In this document: positions 10,001-20,215 of the stretch, piece by piece
Numbering within the stretch: the first letter of the stretch is position 1
Layout of the letters: each line of letters opens with the position of its first letter
Source of the DNA: Patiria pectinifera
Taxonomy: Eukaryota > Echinodermata > Asteroidea > Valvatida > Asterinidae
Length of the DNA stretch: 64,000 nt
Direction: 5' to 3'
Assembly: GCA_029964075.1 (NCBI GenBank)
Contig: CM057147.1
Coordinates: 23,519,513-23,583,512 of the forward strand
The notes under the pieces: generated by a model
The model's database searches: none
What the model saw: only the letters and a program-made list of their open reading frames with translations
Told to the model about the DNA's origin: nothing
Made by a program: the position numbers and the translations under genes

Positions 10001-11919
10001 TATAGCCGATCAGCCGTAATGCAACTTCGATTAAAATTGGACAACACCCCCCCCCCCCGAGTATCACCCGTTATCCACGGTGGCTCCGTATAACGTCTGA
10101 TTATATCTAAAACATGCAGATATATTTTAATGCAAGCCGCGTGCCAGCTAGTCTGGTACCCACACCAAAAGATTCTGACTATTCCTGATGACGTGAATTA
10201 AAATAAATTAGACGTGAGCGTCGTAATAATAATATTGTCAGGTCTGGGAACCACACTAAGTGCCAGCCAATAGACTATTTTCATGTTGCGGCCATCTTAA
10301 TGTTTTTCCTTTCAAATCAATGTAACCAAAGCGAGGCTGGATGGAAAAATAGACTGGTTCCTTTTTGCACAAAAACAGAACATATCATTCAGTAGTGTTA
10401 TTGGATACATGGAACAAGACCGAAATGGTGGCAGCATGATAAAGGTCTATTGGAGTCGACTTTGCTAAAATCGTGACATCATTTCATTCCCAAATTAGGC
10501 CTAAATCTGTGATTGGTCAATACAACAACAGCCGCGCGTGTACGTGTCGTGTAACATAATCGCGTGTGACCAAAGCCTTTGTTGCTGCGTCTAGCGGGGT
10601 TATTTTTTATCCATGTCAAGGCGCGACCGAAGACCCGACATGGAAAGCGCCCGCTGATTGGCCAAAATCTAGAGGTCTTGAGGCGGTTGTCTTGTCTAAT
10701 TACATAAACTACCCTTCATCCCCCCCCCTCCATCAAACAACATATTAAACTGAAATATGTGGGTAGTGTATGTAGCACAGAGCGCGGGAACCTAAACATG
10801 CACAGACTGCATTTCCTCATATATTGCTATACATTAGCAACCCACTCGAATTTATTACGTGGTTCCAAAAACCAACGACAGTTTTTTTTTTCCTGGTATA
10901 AAACCCCAGTTGCGGACTAAAATACAAATAGGCCTAAAGCAACAAGGCCAATTTAGAGTATAAAATTTAACAATTGAAATAGTAATGTAAATATGGGTGT
11001 AGCAATGTAATTATTTAATATTTTTATCAGTCAAACATTTGAAGAAAACAAGTATGCCTGAATGGTTTATACATGAGCATGTGATTAACGATGGGCGGGG
11101 CGTTCTTATCTCCCCGCCCCCTCGCCTAGCATTTGGCCATGTAGCTTGTTTACTTCATCATTGAGTCCTCAATAATTATGACTGATAATCACTAACACAG
11201 GTAATACAATTATTCCTGAAAAAAAGTCTGGCGAAATCCGCCCTAAATACTTTGTATTCCGATACACCACTGTTCTTTTTTTTTTGCATGTTGAGACCAA
11301 TGTTTTTAACATTAGACTTCTTTCGAGGATAATCAAACTTCCTACCCAGAATGTCGAAAAAAACGTGTACTTTGAGTCATCAATCAGGCAAAGGAAATAC
11401 TCATTCCCGAACCGTTATGTGAATTGCAAGTTAATGACAACATATACATGTACAATCTATTTTGCCAGATGTGGTATAACAAACTTTTCACGGATTTCAA
11501 AGAATGGCATGAACATATTAATTAACATTCAACAAATCTGTCATTGCAAGGCAGTTAGGGTTTTAATAACCACAAAGATCCCATTTTGTGACAAAAGACA
11601 TTTTCTCTCGTGGGAGATAAGTTTCTAAAAGTGTAAAGAGGGAGCCATATTTTTCCAGCATTCCTTTTCAAATATCTTGACCCCTTGTCTCCACAAACGA
11701 AACAGCCCCCCACCCCAACTCACCCAACCCTGTTCCACCAATCAATGTCCATGAAACAAACCATCAATCAGAAAATACAATAGTTTTCCTGATTAAAATA
11801 TCGATCTTCTAATCAGAATTGTTTACAAAAATGTGTTGAATGAAAGGCTTACCATTGGGAAAGGTGCTGCAAAGCGCCAGAAGAAGAAACAACGCGTGGA
11901 TCCTCGCACGATACACCAT
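3390..11919 (-). CDS. Nicotinic acetylcholine receptor alpha-type subunit, complete seven-exon gene
   Basis: Pentameric ligand-gated cation channel subunit of the plasma membrane. Exons (minus strand): 11853-11919, 8998-9143, 6940-6984, 6239-6348, 5469-5688, 4504-4822, 3390-4048. The joined 1566 bp encode 521 residues plus TAG, with every junction in frame and GT/AG borders. Visible are: a signal peptide (1-22); loop D Trp83; loop A Tyr121; loop B Trp146; Cys-loop C156-C170 with the FPFD core; loop C Tyr219, vicinal Cys221-Cys222 and Tyr226; M1 about 242-261; M2 about 270-290; M3 about 304-327; a 160-residue acidic/Ser-rich cytoplasmic loop; and M4 497-519. The vicinal Cys pair marks an alpha subunit, and the complete aromatic cage suggests it can bind acetylcholine. 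The 45- and 110-bp exons match the usual nAChR gene plan. Length is normal for the family. The subtype is not assigned; the pore differs from alpha7 (see findings). Confidence 0.95.
4504..4822 (-). CDS. nAChR exon 6: loop C, M1 and M2 pore helix
   Basis: 319 bp encoding residues 197-302 plus one base of Gly303. It includes NGVWELL, loop C WYACCPAPYP with the adjacent cysteines, the RRR before M1, M1 with its conserved Pro-Cys, and M2 beginning SGEKIQLG. Glu at -1' (cation selectivity ring), Leu at 9' (gate) and Glu at 20' are kept; 2' is Gln, 7' is Asn, and 15'-16' are Gln-Gln. Acceptor TGTCAG before 4822, donor GTAAGA after 4504, phase 1. Confidence 0.94.
4925..5045. repeat. CCAAT/ATTGG-rich short repeat in nAChR intron 5
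   Basis: About eight ATTGG/CCAAT words in 120 bp, including the palindrome ACCAATATATTGGT (4970-4983), in inverted arrangement. Probably a short inverted-repeat element; regulatory function is not shown. Confidence 0.4.
5469..5688 (-). CDS. nAChR exon 5: loop B and Cys-loop
   Basis: 220 bp encoding residues 123-196. It contains loop B Trp146 and the 13-residue Cys-loop CLIDARLFPFDTQVC, with an extra Cys154 two residues before it. In vertebrate alpha7 I recall this region being carried by two exons, so these appear fused here. Acceptor CATAG before 5688 and donor GTATAT after 5469, phase 0. The acceptor's pyrimidine tract is weak, and a LINE lies about 30 bp upstream of it. Confidence 0.93.
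5715..6010 (+). mobile_element. 3' end of an RTE-like LINE in nAChR intron 4
   Basis: An open frame of about 94 codons reads KWRWAGHLARRQDDRW and TGRRRRGRQRRWRDEI, ending in a Trp/Arg-rich tail, the usual C terminus of RTE-type non-LTR retrotransposon polyproteins. It ends in short ATG/TGA repeats (about 5992-6015), a typical RTE tail. It is 5'-truncated, antisense to the receptor, and begins about 30 bp from the exon 5 acceptor. Confidence 0.75.
6239..6348 (-). CDS. nAChR exon 4, 110 bp (loop A)
   Basis: 110 bp, again the family's usual size. It encodes residues 87-122 plus two bases of Asn123, with the motifs TWDDEFLKWDP, DYDGV and VWLPDTTLY; the final Tyr is the loop A aromatic. Acceptor TTTAG before 6348, donor GTACGT from 6238, phase 2. 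Confidence 0.93.
6940..6984 (-). CDS. nAChR exon 3, 45 bp (loop D)
   Basis: Exactly 45 bp, phase 0 at both ends, encoding NEKHQTIQISGWLRQ. The Trp is the loop D residue of the ligand pocket. A 45-bp third exon is a hallmark of nAChR genes, and it is too short to appear as an open reading frame by length alone. Acceptor AG at 6986-6985, donor GTTAGT at 6939-6934. Confidence 0.93.
6985..8997 (-). other. nAChR intron 2, no gene seen
   Basis: 2.0 kb between the 146-bp and 45-bp exons. It contains homopolymer T/G runs (7711-7746), a stretch of moderately GC-rich unique DNA (7850-8290) with no recognisable product, and CGATATAATCG-type short repeats near 8670-8750. Confidence 0.6.
8998..9143 (-). 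CDS. nAChR exon 2: N-terminal helix and first beta strand
   Basis: 146 bp, acceptor CAG before 9143 and donor GTGAGG after 8998. It encodes residues 23-71, including ALLEKLLSEYGPSTVRPV, the N-terminal helix and RPV turn typical of nAChR subunits, and an N-glycosylation sequon in YNIT. It joins exon 1 through a split Gly codon and ends in phase 0. Confidence 0.92.
9360..9640. repeat. C-rich dispersed repeat, copy 1
   Basis: Contains GCGACATTTGCCCCCCC, ATTAACAACAATAAGATTC and CTTGCGACGCCCATG, matching the copy at 15885-16092. The frames read through it on both strands are low-complexity artefacts. Confidence 0.65.
10267..10453. mobile_element. CCAATAGAC repeat, copy 2 (9-bp perfect terminal inverts)
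   Basis: Bounded by CCAATAGAC (10267-10275) and GTCTATTGG (10445-10453). The interior shares TTCAAATCAATGTAACCAAA with copy 1. No coding capacity; a MITE-like element in receptor intron 1. Confidence 0.75.
11853..11919 (-). CDS. nAChR exon 1: start codon and signal peptide
   Basis: The ATG at 11919 begins a 22-codon stretch with a basic start (MVYRAR) followed by a hydrophobic core (ALFLLLALCSTF), a typical cleavable signal peptide. It ends in a split Gly codon at donor GTAAGC (11852-11847), phase 1. No better upstream ATG in frame was seen. The first ten codons and the DNA upstream of them are duplicated at 13713-14459. Confidence 0.88.
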
Positions 11920-12432
11920 GGTTGTCGTTGATTACAGAAACTGGGTGAAACACCTCGTTATTTACTGTTTCCTCAAATCAGTTGGCTGCAAGAAAAGGTT
12001 TGAGTATTTCTCCTGCGTGATGCTTCCGTGTCAAGAGGTGGTTTGGTCATTTCCACGTCCTGTGATCACTGTTTCATTTCACCGATGTAAATTAATCACC
12101 ATGGGGATGGGTTCGCCCGATCCGACTTTAATAAAGCGAGGCTCGTATACGTCAAAATGAAGCGGTTGGTAAAAGCGTGCCGGTAATAGCGCATGTAAAT
12201 ATCACCAGGTTCACGTTTACTTTTTATGTAAACGTCTTGGTACCAAACACTGACAGTCTAGTCACAGACTCCCGTTGAGTTCACAATGATTCCTTTTATT
12301 ATATAGTCATCAATTCGCACCGTTTAAAAGCCTGTTTTGCTGTTGTGAAAATATTGCTTCCGTCCAAGCTTACTTTCCCAATAATTTGCGTTAACCAGTC
12401 CTGATCCCCTGTAACACGATCAAGGATTTAAA
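11920..12432 (-). promoter_or_regulatory. Probable nAChR upstream/promoter region with TATA-like box
   Basis: DNA directly upstream of the receptor ATG. On the minus strand a TATATAATAAAA motif lies at 12305-12294 and is retained in the duplicated copy near 14325-14340. This would imply a 5' UTR of roughly 350 bp. Promoter function is inferred from position and motif only; a spliced 5' UTR is not excluded. Confidence 0.35.
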
Positions 12433-12435
12433 TAC

Positions 12436-13708
12436 ATGTACTATGCATTTCAACTTCATTTGGAAAGGACACGACCGTGTCGCTAGAAACCAAATGATCC
12501 AAGATTATGGTCGGGGAGGGGGTTGCGAATGGATGATGTTCGGGCCCATTTAGATGCTTTAAAAATCACATGGTTACGTAGACTTTTCCAGACAGAATCC
12601 TCAGGTTGGTCTATATTATACAAATAATGAATGTTTGTGAGTGCAATGGTAAGAATAATTTCATGAGGTGAGAGATGAAATGTTCCATTCCACGAGGCGA
12701 AGCCGAGTGGAATGGAACAAAGTTCGACAAGTTCATCGTATTTATATTAATGCAAACTGTTCAACAGGTTGAGAACAATCGTATTCAATTTATCTCGATT
12801 TAAAACAGCGCCACCAACTTCCATTGTACTGTGCGCTGCGCGCCCGGCCACACGCGCACCGTGCGTTGGTACGAATAATTCAATGACATGTGATCAACGA
12901 TCCACCAATCAGATTACGGGGATTTATTCAGGTGTTGTATAATATGTAAATTGTTTTTGACGACACTAGTCTGTTTTATTGGAAGGTGGCTCCGCCAAAT
13001 TTGCTGATACACTGCAGAAAATTCATAATGCTTTTTGGTTGGACGCGTTTGCTTCATGGTCTACCTTATGACTCGGGTCCACGTAGGCCCTACCCACAAG
13101 CAAAGTGGATGTACTAAAGAGTTATCTTTGGTTCAATGATAATATAAAGGTTGGTGGGAAGTGTATTTATTATAAACATTGGGAATGTAAACGCGTTAAA
13201 CTTATTTGTGATCTTATTGACGAGAATGGTAATTTTCTTTCACTCCACGATTTTATGAATACTTTTAACGTCCATACCAACACTTGAGAGTATGGTGGGG
13301 GTGTTGGGAGCTATTAAGTCTTCGTTTTCTCTTATAAAATTTCCTTTTTTACAGTTCAATCTTGAGGTACTTTTAAAGCACGAAAAGGGATCGCAAAGAA
13401 TATAACGATGTTTTAGTTTCTTCTAAACATGTGAAAAGGACGTTTGTGGACAAGTGGAACGTTAAACTTAATATCGACTTTGAAACATCGAAGTGGTCTT
13501 CAAGTGGATATATTAAACTAAGATGGTTTCAGTTTAGATGTATTCATCGGATCCTGGGCACTAATTTATTTTTGTTTAAGATCAATCAGAAGGGCACTAA
13601 TCTGTGTACATTTTGTAATAACGAAGAGGAGACATTAGTCCATCTTTTCTGCACCTGTCCTTATGCTATTGCATTCCTGGTCCTCGGTATCTTCATGGAT
13701 TAAGGAGA
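12436..13708 (+). mobile_element. Decayed LINE (L1/Tx1-like), C-terminal part of reverse transcriptase ORF
   Basis: Frame-shifted remnant. 12440-12620 reads FNFIWKGHDRV, then in another frame HLDALKITWLRRLF, matching the segment after the catalytic domain of Tx1-type L1 elements. 13015-13080 reads KIHNAFWLDAFASW. 13105-13287 includes DENGNFLSLHDF. 13431-13703 includes IKLRWFQFRCIHRILGTN and CTFCNNEEETLVHLF, a zinc-knuckle (zf-RVT) end. Several stops and a roughly 340-bp foreign insert at about 12625-12965 make it dead. It is antisense to the receptor gene and sits exactly between the two exon 1 copies. Confidence 0.8.
12625..12965. repeat. Insert inside the LINE containing a perfect 12-bp stem-loop
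   Basis: The LINE reading is interrupted here. The insert contains GTTCCATTCCAC (12682-12693) and its exact complement GTGGAATGGAAC (12707-12718) around a 13-base loop, a structure typical of a short inverted-repeat element. Its outer ends were not fixed. Confidence 0.45.
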
Positions 13709-13712
13709 GGAC

Positions 13713-14459
13713 CAACGCGTGGATCCTCGCACGATACACCATGGTTGTCGTTGATGACAGGAACCGAGTGAAACACCTCGTTATTTCCTGATTTCTCAAA
13801 TCAGTTGGCTTCAAGAAAAGGTTTGCGTATTTCTCCTGCGTGATGCTTCCGTGACAAGGGGTTGTTTTGATCCTTTCCACGTAATGTGATTACTGTTTCT
13901 GCTCACCGAGGTGAATTAATTACCATGGGGATGGGTTCACCTGATCCCACGTTAATGCGAAGCTTGCGTGCCGGTAATATCGCTTGCAAATAATCGCCAG
14001 GTTTACGTTTACTTTTTTATGTAAACGTCTTGGTACCAAACGCTGATATCTAGTCACATGGTTTTCGAAACCTTTGCTTCAGCTTCGTCTTCGGCTTCGG
14101 CTTCGCCTCCTACTTCTGAATCACTGAGAGGCAAACAAACCAAACTAAAATATTCCAACTTTTGTCTTCATATCAACCGATTGAATGTTCCTGAAGCATA
14201 ACAGGCACCAAAATGTAGCTGGAGTCCCCGAAGTCGGGGCCTAAAATGTCATTAAGCCGCAGACGAAGCCAAAGCCAGTCGTTTCGAAAACGCTCACAGA
14301 CTCCCGTTTGAGTTCACAATGATTCCTTGTATTATATAGTCATCAATTCGCACCGTTTAAAAGCCTGTTTTGCTGTTGAGAAGACATTGCTGCCGTCCAA
14401 ACTTACTTACCTTGTGTTGACCTGTCCTGATCCCCTGTAACACGATCAAGGATTTAAAG
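13713..14459 (-). pseudogene. Duplicated copy of nAChR exon 1 start and upstream region
   Basis: Closely similar to 11890-12432. It keeps the ATG (13742-13740) and the first ten codons MVYRARIHAL, then breaks into LINE sequence. The frame runs on only to VLSLIHEDTEDQE and a stop about 35 codons from the ATG, with no donor at the exon 1 position. It lacks about 36 bp present in the first copy (around 12147-12182) and contains a MITE at 14059-14293. The TATA-like box persists, so it could still start transcription; otherwise it is a broken partial duplicate. Confidence 0.8.
14059..14293. mobile_element. 235-bp MITE with 5-bp target duplication and known empty site
   Basis: Interrupts the duplicated receptor upstream region. 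The ends are inverted (TGGTTTTCGAAAC at the left, GTTTCGAAAACGC at the right), with further imperfect inverted GCTTCG-rich arms inside. Direct repeats TCACA flank it at 14054-14058 and 14294-14298. The first copy carries a single uninterrupted TCACA at 12262-12266. No coding capacity; superfamily not assigned. Confidence 0.85.
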
Positions 14460-14475
14460 CCAGAGTCCATCATTT

Positions 14476-14665
14476 GTTTTAGTTTCTTCTAAACTTGTGA
14501 AAAGGAAGTTGTGGACAAGTGGAACGTTAAACTTAATATCGACTTTGAAATATCGAAGTGGTCTTCAATTTTCAATATTCTTTATTCTGATACTGTGGAT
14601 ATATTAAACTAAGATGATTTCAGTTTAGATTTATTCATCGGAACCTGGGCACTAATTTAGAGCAA
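14476..14665 (+). mobile_element. Second partial copy of the same LINE
   Basis: Matches 13409-13570 but keeps about 30 bp (reading roughly IFNILYSDTVD) that are deleted from the longer copy, so the two have decayed independently. It lies just beyond the duplicated receptor upstream DNA, which suggests the duplication unit included exon 1, upstream DNA and LINE. Confidence 0.7.
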
Positions 14666-14849
14666 TAAAAATCCATTCACGAAAACCAAAAAAATAATAA
14701 TAAAATAAATTATAAATGTGAAAAGGGCATTTAATGTTAAACCCACTGATCACGGTTTCAATCGAATGCCAAATTATGGAGGGCACACGATTTTCCAGGG
14801 GGGTGTCCCCTCCCCGTAGCTACGTCGCTGCTTACATTACAAACTGCAC

Positions 14850-15002
14850 CAGCTAACCAACGTTTTGGCTGTAGTTGCAGTCATGACACTCAAGGTATAG
14901 ATGATAGGCAACACCCTCACATCTTCTGGGAATGCATTGATTGCTGTACCGTCATTTACCGAGTACAAATTCGACATTATTTTCCAAAGCTTTTCAGATA
15001 TT
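14850..15002 (+). mobile_element. LINE fragment with zinc-knuckle-like end
   Basis: One frame reads ANQRFGCSCSHD and HPHIFWECIDCC before a stop. The Cys-Cys-His-Cys spacing and HIFWEC are typical of the terminal zf-RVT segment of L1/Tx1-type ORF2 proteins. It is short and isolated. Confidence 0.5.
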
Positions 15003-15884
15003 AACACAGATTATGGTTTCCTGAAAGTAATATTCTTTTTTTTTTTTCGTTAATGCTTTTTGGATATTTCCAGACATATCTGGCGGTAAAAAACTAAGTT
15101 TCCTTCTTCTTGGGTCATGAACCCAAAATGGAGTCGGTTGGAAATGAAAACCAAAGAATGAAAAGGGGAAGAGATGCCTTTATGGAAAAATGATGGCACT
15201 AGACTCGCATCAGTCTTACGACAAGCTCCATCTCCTTGCGTGCGCTTCCGTCGAGGGTAAAGAGGTGGGTATATGAGGCAAAAGAATGCCCGCCATCGGT
15301 TCTGGTGTGTTAATGTGTTGCATTGTCGTGCTAATTGGTCGGGGATACACTTAAACAAAAAGGCAATATTCATTTGGAAGATGCCAAACAAACAAAGACA
15401 TTGGTCACCATGGTTTATTTTTGTCTTGTGTAATGAGTACCAGCAGGGGTCGGTGAAATCAGTCGGAAATAGTGATTGAGTCCATGAGTGGTGTACTTTA
15501 TTTTGCTTCCATTCGCCAAGGCCTACAATTTGGTACATAGTGTGATGTTGAGGCGCGTAGGCTATTTGTTTGTATTACTCAGCGGTGTTTAATTACAGAC
15601 GAGGATTCTTTTCTGAAATAACTGAAAATGAAACACTGCGAGCATTATTTTGAGAAAAGGCTATCACGACCCACATCTCTGGCCGTCGATTTAGAATTAT
15701 GAAATCGAATGCTCTACATAGGCCTCAGGACAAACAGCGTTATAATGATTCTCGTGATTCAGTAGACTGGAATCCTTACCGAAAACGGGCAAGCTGTCAC
15801 TATAATGACCAGTAGATTCAAAATCTACTGCTCTCAAAATCCTTGTACTTTCTCTAGCATATCCTCAATTTATCCTCTTTTTTT

Positions 15885-16092
15885 TTCGAGGGTGGACGGG
15901 GGGACATTTGCCCATCCCACCCCATTGACACCGCTGCGGATGCCCATGTTGTTGAATGTGCATTAAATTAACAGCAATGTGACTTCGCACCTCCTTTTTT
16001 TCTTCCTCTTTTTTCCCTCTTTATTTTTCTTATTTTTTCTTTTCCAGTGGGGGCGTCCCTCTTGCCCCCCCCCCCTACTCGCGACGCCCATG
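15885..16092. repeat. C-rich dispersed repeat, copy 2
   Basis: Shares GGGACATTTGCCCA, ATTAACAGCAATGTGACTTC, long T-rich tracts and CTCGCGACGCCCATGG with 9360-9640, in the same orientation. Confidence 0.65.
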
Positions 16093-19000
16093 GTGTCAGC
16101 AACCAGATTCAGTGGAGCTGCTTATGCTGCTCAACAAGTTTACGCACCTATAACATAAACCAGCTGAGTACCAGTCATACTGAACATCTTGGCTGGTCAC
16201 CTGTTATTTGTGCTTGGGGCAGCTCCATAAAAGTTGTCGCTGTCCGACCGTTGGATTGCTCAGATTTCAATATGGCAGACCCCAACCTCGTCCCCAGGGT
16301 GTCGAGCAGTACGCGCCCACCACTACCTGCTCTCTCACCCTGGTATTGGATCATTTGCATGTGTTAAATTTTTGCGCACGTATGCAAATGAGCCTGCCTG
16401 TGCGTTACATTTGCGTTTATTTTTTGTATTTTTTCAATTCGTCGCAGCGCGTGCATAGCGTGAGTTACGAAAACACGATTTTATCTTAATTAAACTGTTA
16501 CGATCTTAACGAGACAACATGCAATATCACATTTCATGTTAATATTAACAAAGTGGAAAGGAAATGAATATTTTCGAGAAGGCGTGGACGAATGATTGCA
16601 AAAACACGTACTGCACGTTGTGAATAACAACACCAAGTACACGATACAAATCCATTTCTACATGTTCTAGCCAATTGCAGTATCGAATCAGGATACAGGA
16701 AAAATGTTTCCTATCCAGGACTTACTATTGGAAACGAGGTAGGAAATAAAGTAAGCACTGGGGACGAGGTTGGGCAAACCCTCCCTCGCGTGCTCGACGG
16801 TAAAGTGGCCAGACGTCAAGTCTGCATACGTCAAGTCTGCATATGGACATAGTATTGTGTTTAAAACAACAAAACTCAGTGCACAAAAATTACAGTCTTT
16901 TCGGCTAAAATAAAGCACGATTATTAAAGGCATAGGATCAGTTGTTCATGCATTTTGTTCCTTTCCAATACACCAATCTTAATCCAAAGACGAATGTTCA
17001 AAACCTAACCCGTTGATGTTTCAGCTCAGTGGATGATTAGACCTACATTTTTCGAGAAAACAGTGAAAAAGCATGCTGAACCTTTCGACAAATAAAAACC
17101 GATTTCGTCCACGGTACTTTGTTTTTCCAAAAAAGAAGTCAATAATACTGATCGTTACATTTCTTGATTTCTGTTATGACAGCAAACCAAATGGACTAAT
17201 TTCACGGGGTGTTTAGCACTAGTACGATTTTTAATTATCTAAGGAAGCTTATAAGCTTTTGACAAGAATTTGGTAGGTTACTTTTGAGATAGGGATAAAT
17301 GCAAATGATCCCATTAAAGTCGAGCCAGCGAACGCTAATGAGAAAATGGATGAGACCTTGAACAGCTCGTCGGGTTCTTTGTCTCCCCGCGAAGACGCCA
17401 AACCTCGTCAGCTGAACTTCCCATCAATTAATCAGAGAGTTAATGACCACTGTGAGGGTACGGTGAATCAATAGTAAACGCCCTTCAATTGGACATAATT
17501 TTTTTGTGACGGTCATTAGTGTTGACGCTCCCACATATTAACATTATAATGAAGTCACTTAAAATGATAAACCTTTCTTTCGTTTGTAATCATTGGGCGC
17601 CTTTTTGTATGGGCTGCCACAAGGGCATTAATAAACCGCGGTTAGCAACATATTTTGCCAAAACTTGCATGTTAATAACATATTCATTATTCATTAGGCA
17701 TGTTTAAGAAAGAGGCATTTTTATGAAGTCTTTGGTATTTGTTATTTTGTATTTTCAACAATCCAGCTACATGTGTCAATTATGTTTAGAAAAATTATTA
17801 ACTTTTCTTTATATTTGCAACGTTGGCCTTCCATAGTTTGTCATTCCGTGGTTGGCGATAAGTTGGCAACGAAAGGTGCAGGCCTTTACCCAAAATAAAT
17901 CCTGTACTGTGCATGGAGCCATATTCTGAGGTATAGAATAAGCCCTATGGCACAGTTGGCCTACACTTCGTTTGTGTTCCCCGATAATAAATGAAAATAA
18001 CAACGCCCGGCCGCTCACGATAACAACATTATCGAAGTAAAGAACAGTAGGGTTGCACGGTATATTTTTAGGAGGGGCCCAATTTTTTTGGGAAATTTTC
18101 CGGCCAACGCTTGTGCATGTCATTCTACGCTTGGGGGCGCTGTTCATTATGTATGATGTATATTGATTGATATACATGCACTATAATAATAGATTTTACC
18201 TCACTTTAAATTCAGTAGGCCGACTTGTGAATAAGGCCCATCCCGCATCAGACATTAAAGATGTTCCTCGTGCTATTTTGAATTTCACCTCGAATTTTGT
18301 TGTCCCAATTAACATATTTCTAGCAATTTATAATTTACTCATTTTTGAATGAGACATCGAACGAAAAAAATCCACCGACGTTAATTTATAGTTATATAAT
18401 TTTTTCTTCAGAAATTCGAATGATTGGCTGCCAGACAATAATTCAGCTCTCGTAGTGTTGCAATGCCCAACATCGGAATAAAGTAGGATTTCTTTTCGTT
18501 AAAACAAAACATAAAAATTGAAAATTCGTTAGGAGAAAAATACAATCAATTTGCGTGTGTGAAGAGCACGGGATATACTACCTCTTCGTTCCATTGGATA
18601 TCCGCAACCATATGGTTAACAATGATCGATCATTTTTTGTTGAGTCGTGTACCGACCTTTTGCGAAGGATAGGCCCCTACCTGTTGGTCAGATGATAGAT
18701 GGGATGGATCAACCAATTTATGGTGCTACCGGTTTATTGAAACCAAAGGTTCAAATCATCCATCTTTGGCCAAGATAGACTTGCCTCTTAGTGTCCAACC
18801 GGATATTGCTGTCACTCCTGCGGTGGCAAAATTAAAATTGCGATAAAGAAAAGTCCTTTAAGATTGGCGCATGGCACCCGTGAGTTTATTCCAAAAGAAC
18901 GGAAAATATATTGAGACACCTGTTTTTTTTTATTCATTTATTTTTGATTTTTGTTTTATTCCATTTTTCTATTTTTTCTATTTGCTATGGATGGTTCTCA

Positions 19001-19880
19001 CTGACCCACGTGACCCGGCCTACAGTCAGTGTCGCCATTGTAGTAGGCAAAGAATTCACGGTTATTTTACACGCAAGTCCAGTGTGACGTACGGGTTGCT
19101 ATTAAAAAATCTCTTGCTTACTGCAATGGTGGCTAATGGTCACGTGGCACTTTGACGTCATATGATCGGAAACTATGGGGAAAAACCACAAACCTTAAGC
19201 TGTACATGCAGGATAAAGAAAAAAGAAAAGAAATTGATCTTTCATTCAAATCTCCCTAATATTAACCGGAAAGTTTGGAGGATAATCAATAAGCATTTCT
19301 TGATGACACCATGCACATTATGTACATCATTCGTGAAGCCTGTACAAGGTTGCGTGGCTCTCAAAAGAAGCGGTGAACTCGATATTTCGTAGTTGGATTA
19401 TCAGTGTGCCTTGTTCTTCTGATGAGTGAAACTGCTCTTCTTGGGCTTTCACACAAGTCACCGAAAGATACTATCTTGATTCGGACGAAAAGTAGACAGC
19501 GGTAGAATCTTCATTTTGGAATTTGCGAAGAGAAATTAAAGCAATGACATAAAGTTAATTACACATACCAGTCTGCTCTGATGAATAATTTTAAAATTAA
19601 AATTAAAAGTTACCAAAAAAAAATTAAAGTGAGGCTAGAAATTAATAAGTTACAAACGCAGAGTGGTCGGGCTGGCATATTTTCTTGTGTTTACAATGAC
19701 TAATCATAATTGAACTGTACGTTACCCCTCCCATTACCCTGCACCCATTACCCTGTGTTTTTCACAAAGAAAATCACACAACCTGCAGTTGAACTTGTCG
19801 CTACCTCGACAAGACTTGTAGGCCTATCAGGAAGCGCACATCTGGTGCTGCATGGATGGCTACTCAAGCATATAACCCAG
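16093..19880. other. Intergenic, no gene recognised
   Basis: AT-rich DNA between the two head-to-head genes. It contains degenerate AACCTCGTCCCCAG repeats (about 16285-16305, 16725-16775). The 122-codon minus frame at 17809-18177 shows no recognisable motif. Confidence 0.5.
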
Positions 19881-19884
19881 TTGG

Positions 19885-20215
19885 GACTATTGGTAGAGTT
19901 AACGAAGCCTCTAACGTCGCTGGAGTTTATGCAACAGAATTATGCTAATATTAAAATAAAATGGCTTTTTTTTTTGTCTTTTGCATGAGCATAATACAAT
20001 TCTGCACTAAGGTTACGACATTGGTAGAATTGACGGAGCGTCTCACGTCGTTAGAGTTTATGAAACATAATTATGCTAATCTTAAGATAAAATGGCCTTT
20101 TTTTTTTTTTTTTGGTGGTCTTTTGCATGGGCATAATAAAATTCTGCACTGAATTTATGACAACGGTAGACTTGACGGAGCCTCTAACGTCGTTGGAGTT
20201 TATGCAACATATCGT
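19885..20215 (+). repeat. Three-copy tandem repeat (period about 132-142 bp)
   Basis: Units start at about 19885, 20017 and 20159, each with GGTAGA-TT-ACG-AGC-TCTAACGTCG-TGGAGTTTATG-like sequence followed by a poly-T block and TTTTGCATG-GCATAATA. The last unit is incomplete. Confidence 0.75.

Larger units (their letters stand above)
9144..11852 (-). other. nAChR intron 1, repeats only
   Basis: 2.7 kb. It holds the C-rich dispersed repeat at 9360-9640, the CCAATAGAC element, a poly-C run (10046-10056) and a small GGCGGGG/CCCCGCC stem near 11094-11120. No exon seen. Confidence 0.6.

Noticed and set aside
13635-13880. 81-codon minus-strand frame containing MVYRARIHAL as a gene
   Set aside because: It merges duplicated exon 1 with LINE and upstream DNA; it lacks the donor and the rest of the signal peptide.
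15050-15538. 162-codon minus-strand frame
   Set aside because: No family motif, no splice or promoter context, composition like neighbouring non-coding DNA.
17809-18177. 122-codon minus-strand frame
   Set aside because: No known motif; likely chance in intergenic DNA.
18650-18790. GGTTCAAATC resembling a tRNA T-loop
   Set aside because: Surrounding bases do not form D, anticodon or acceptor stems.
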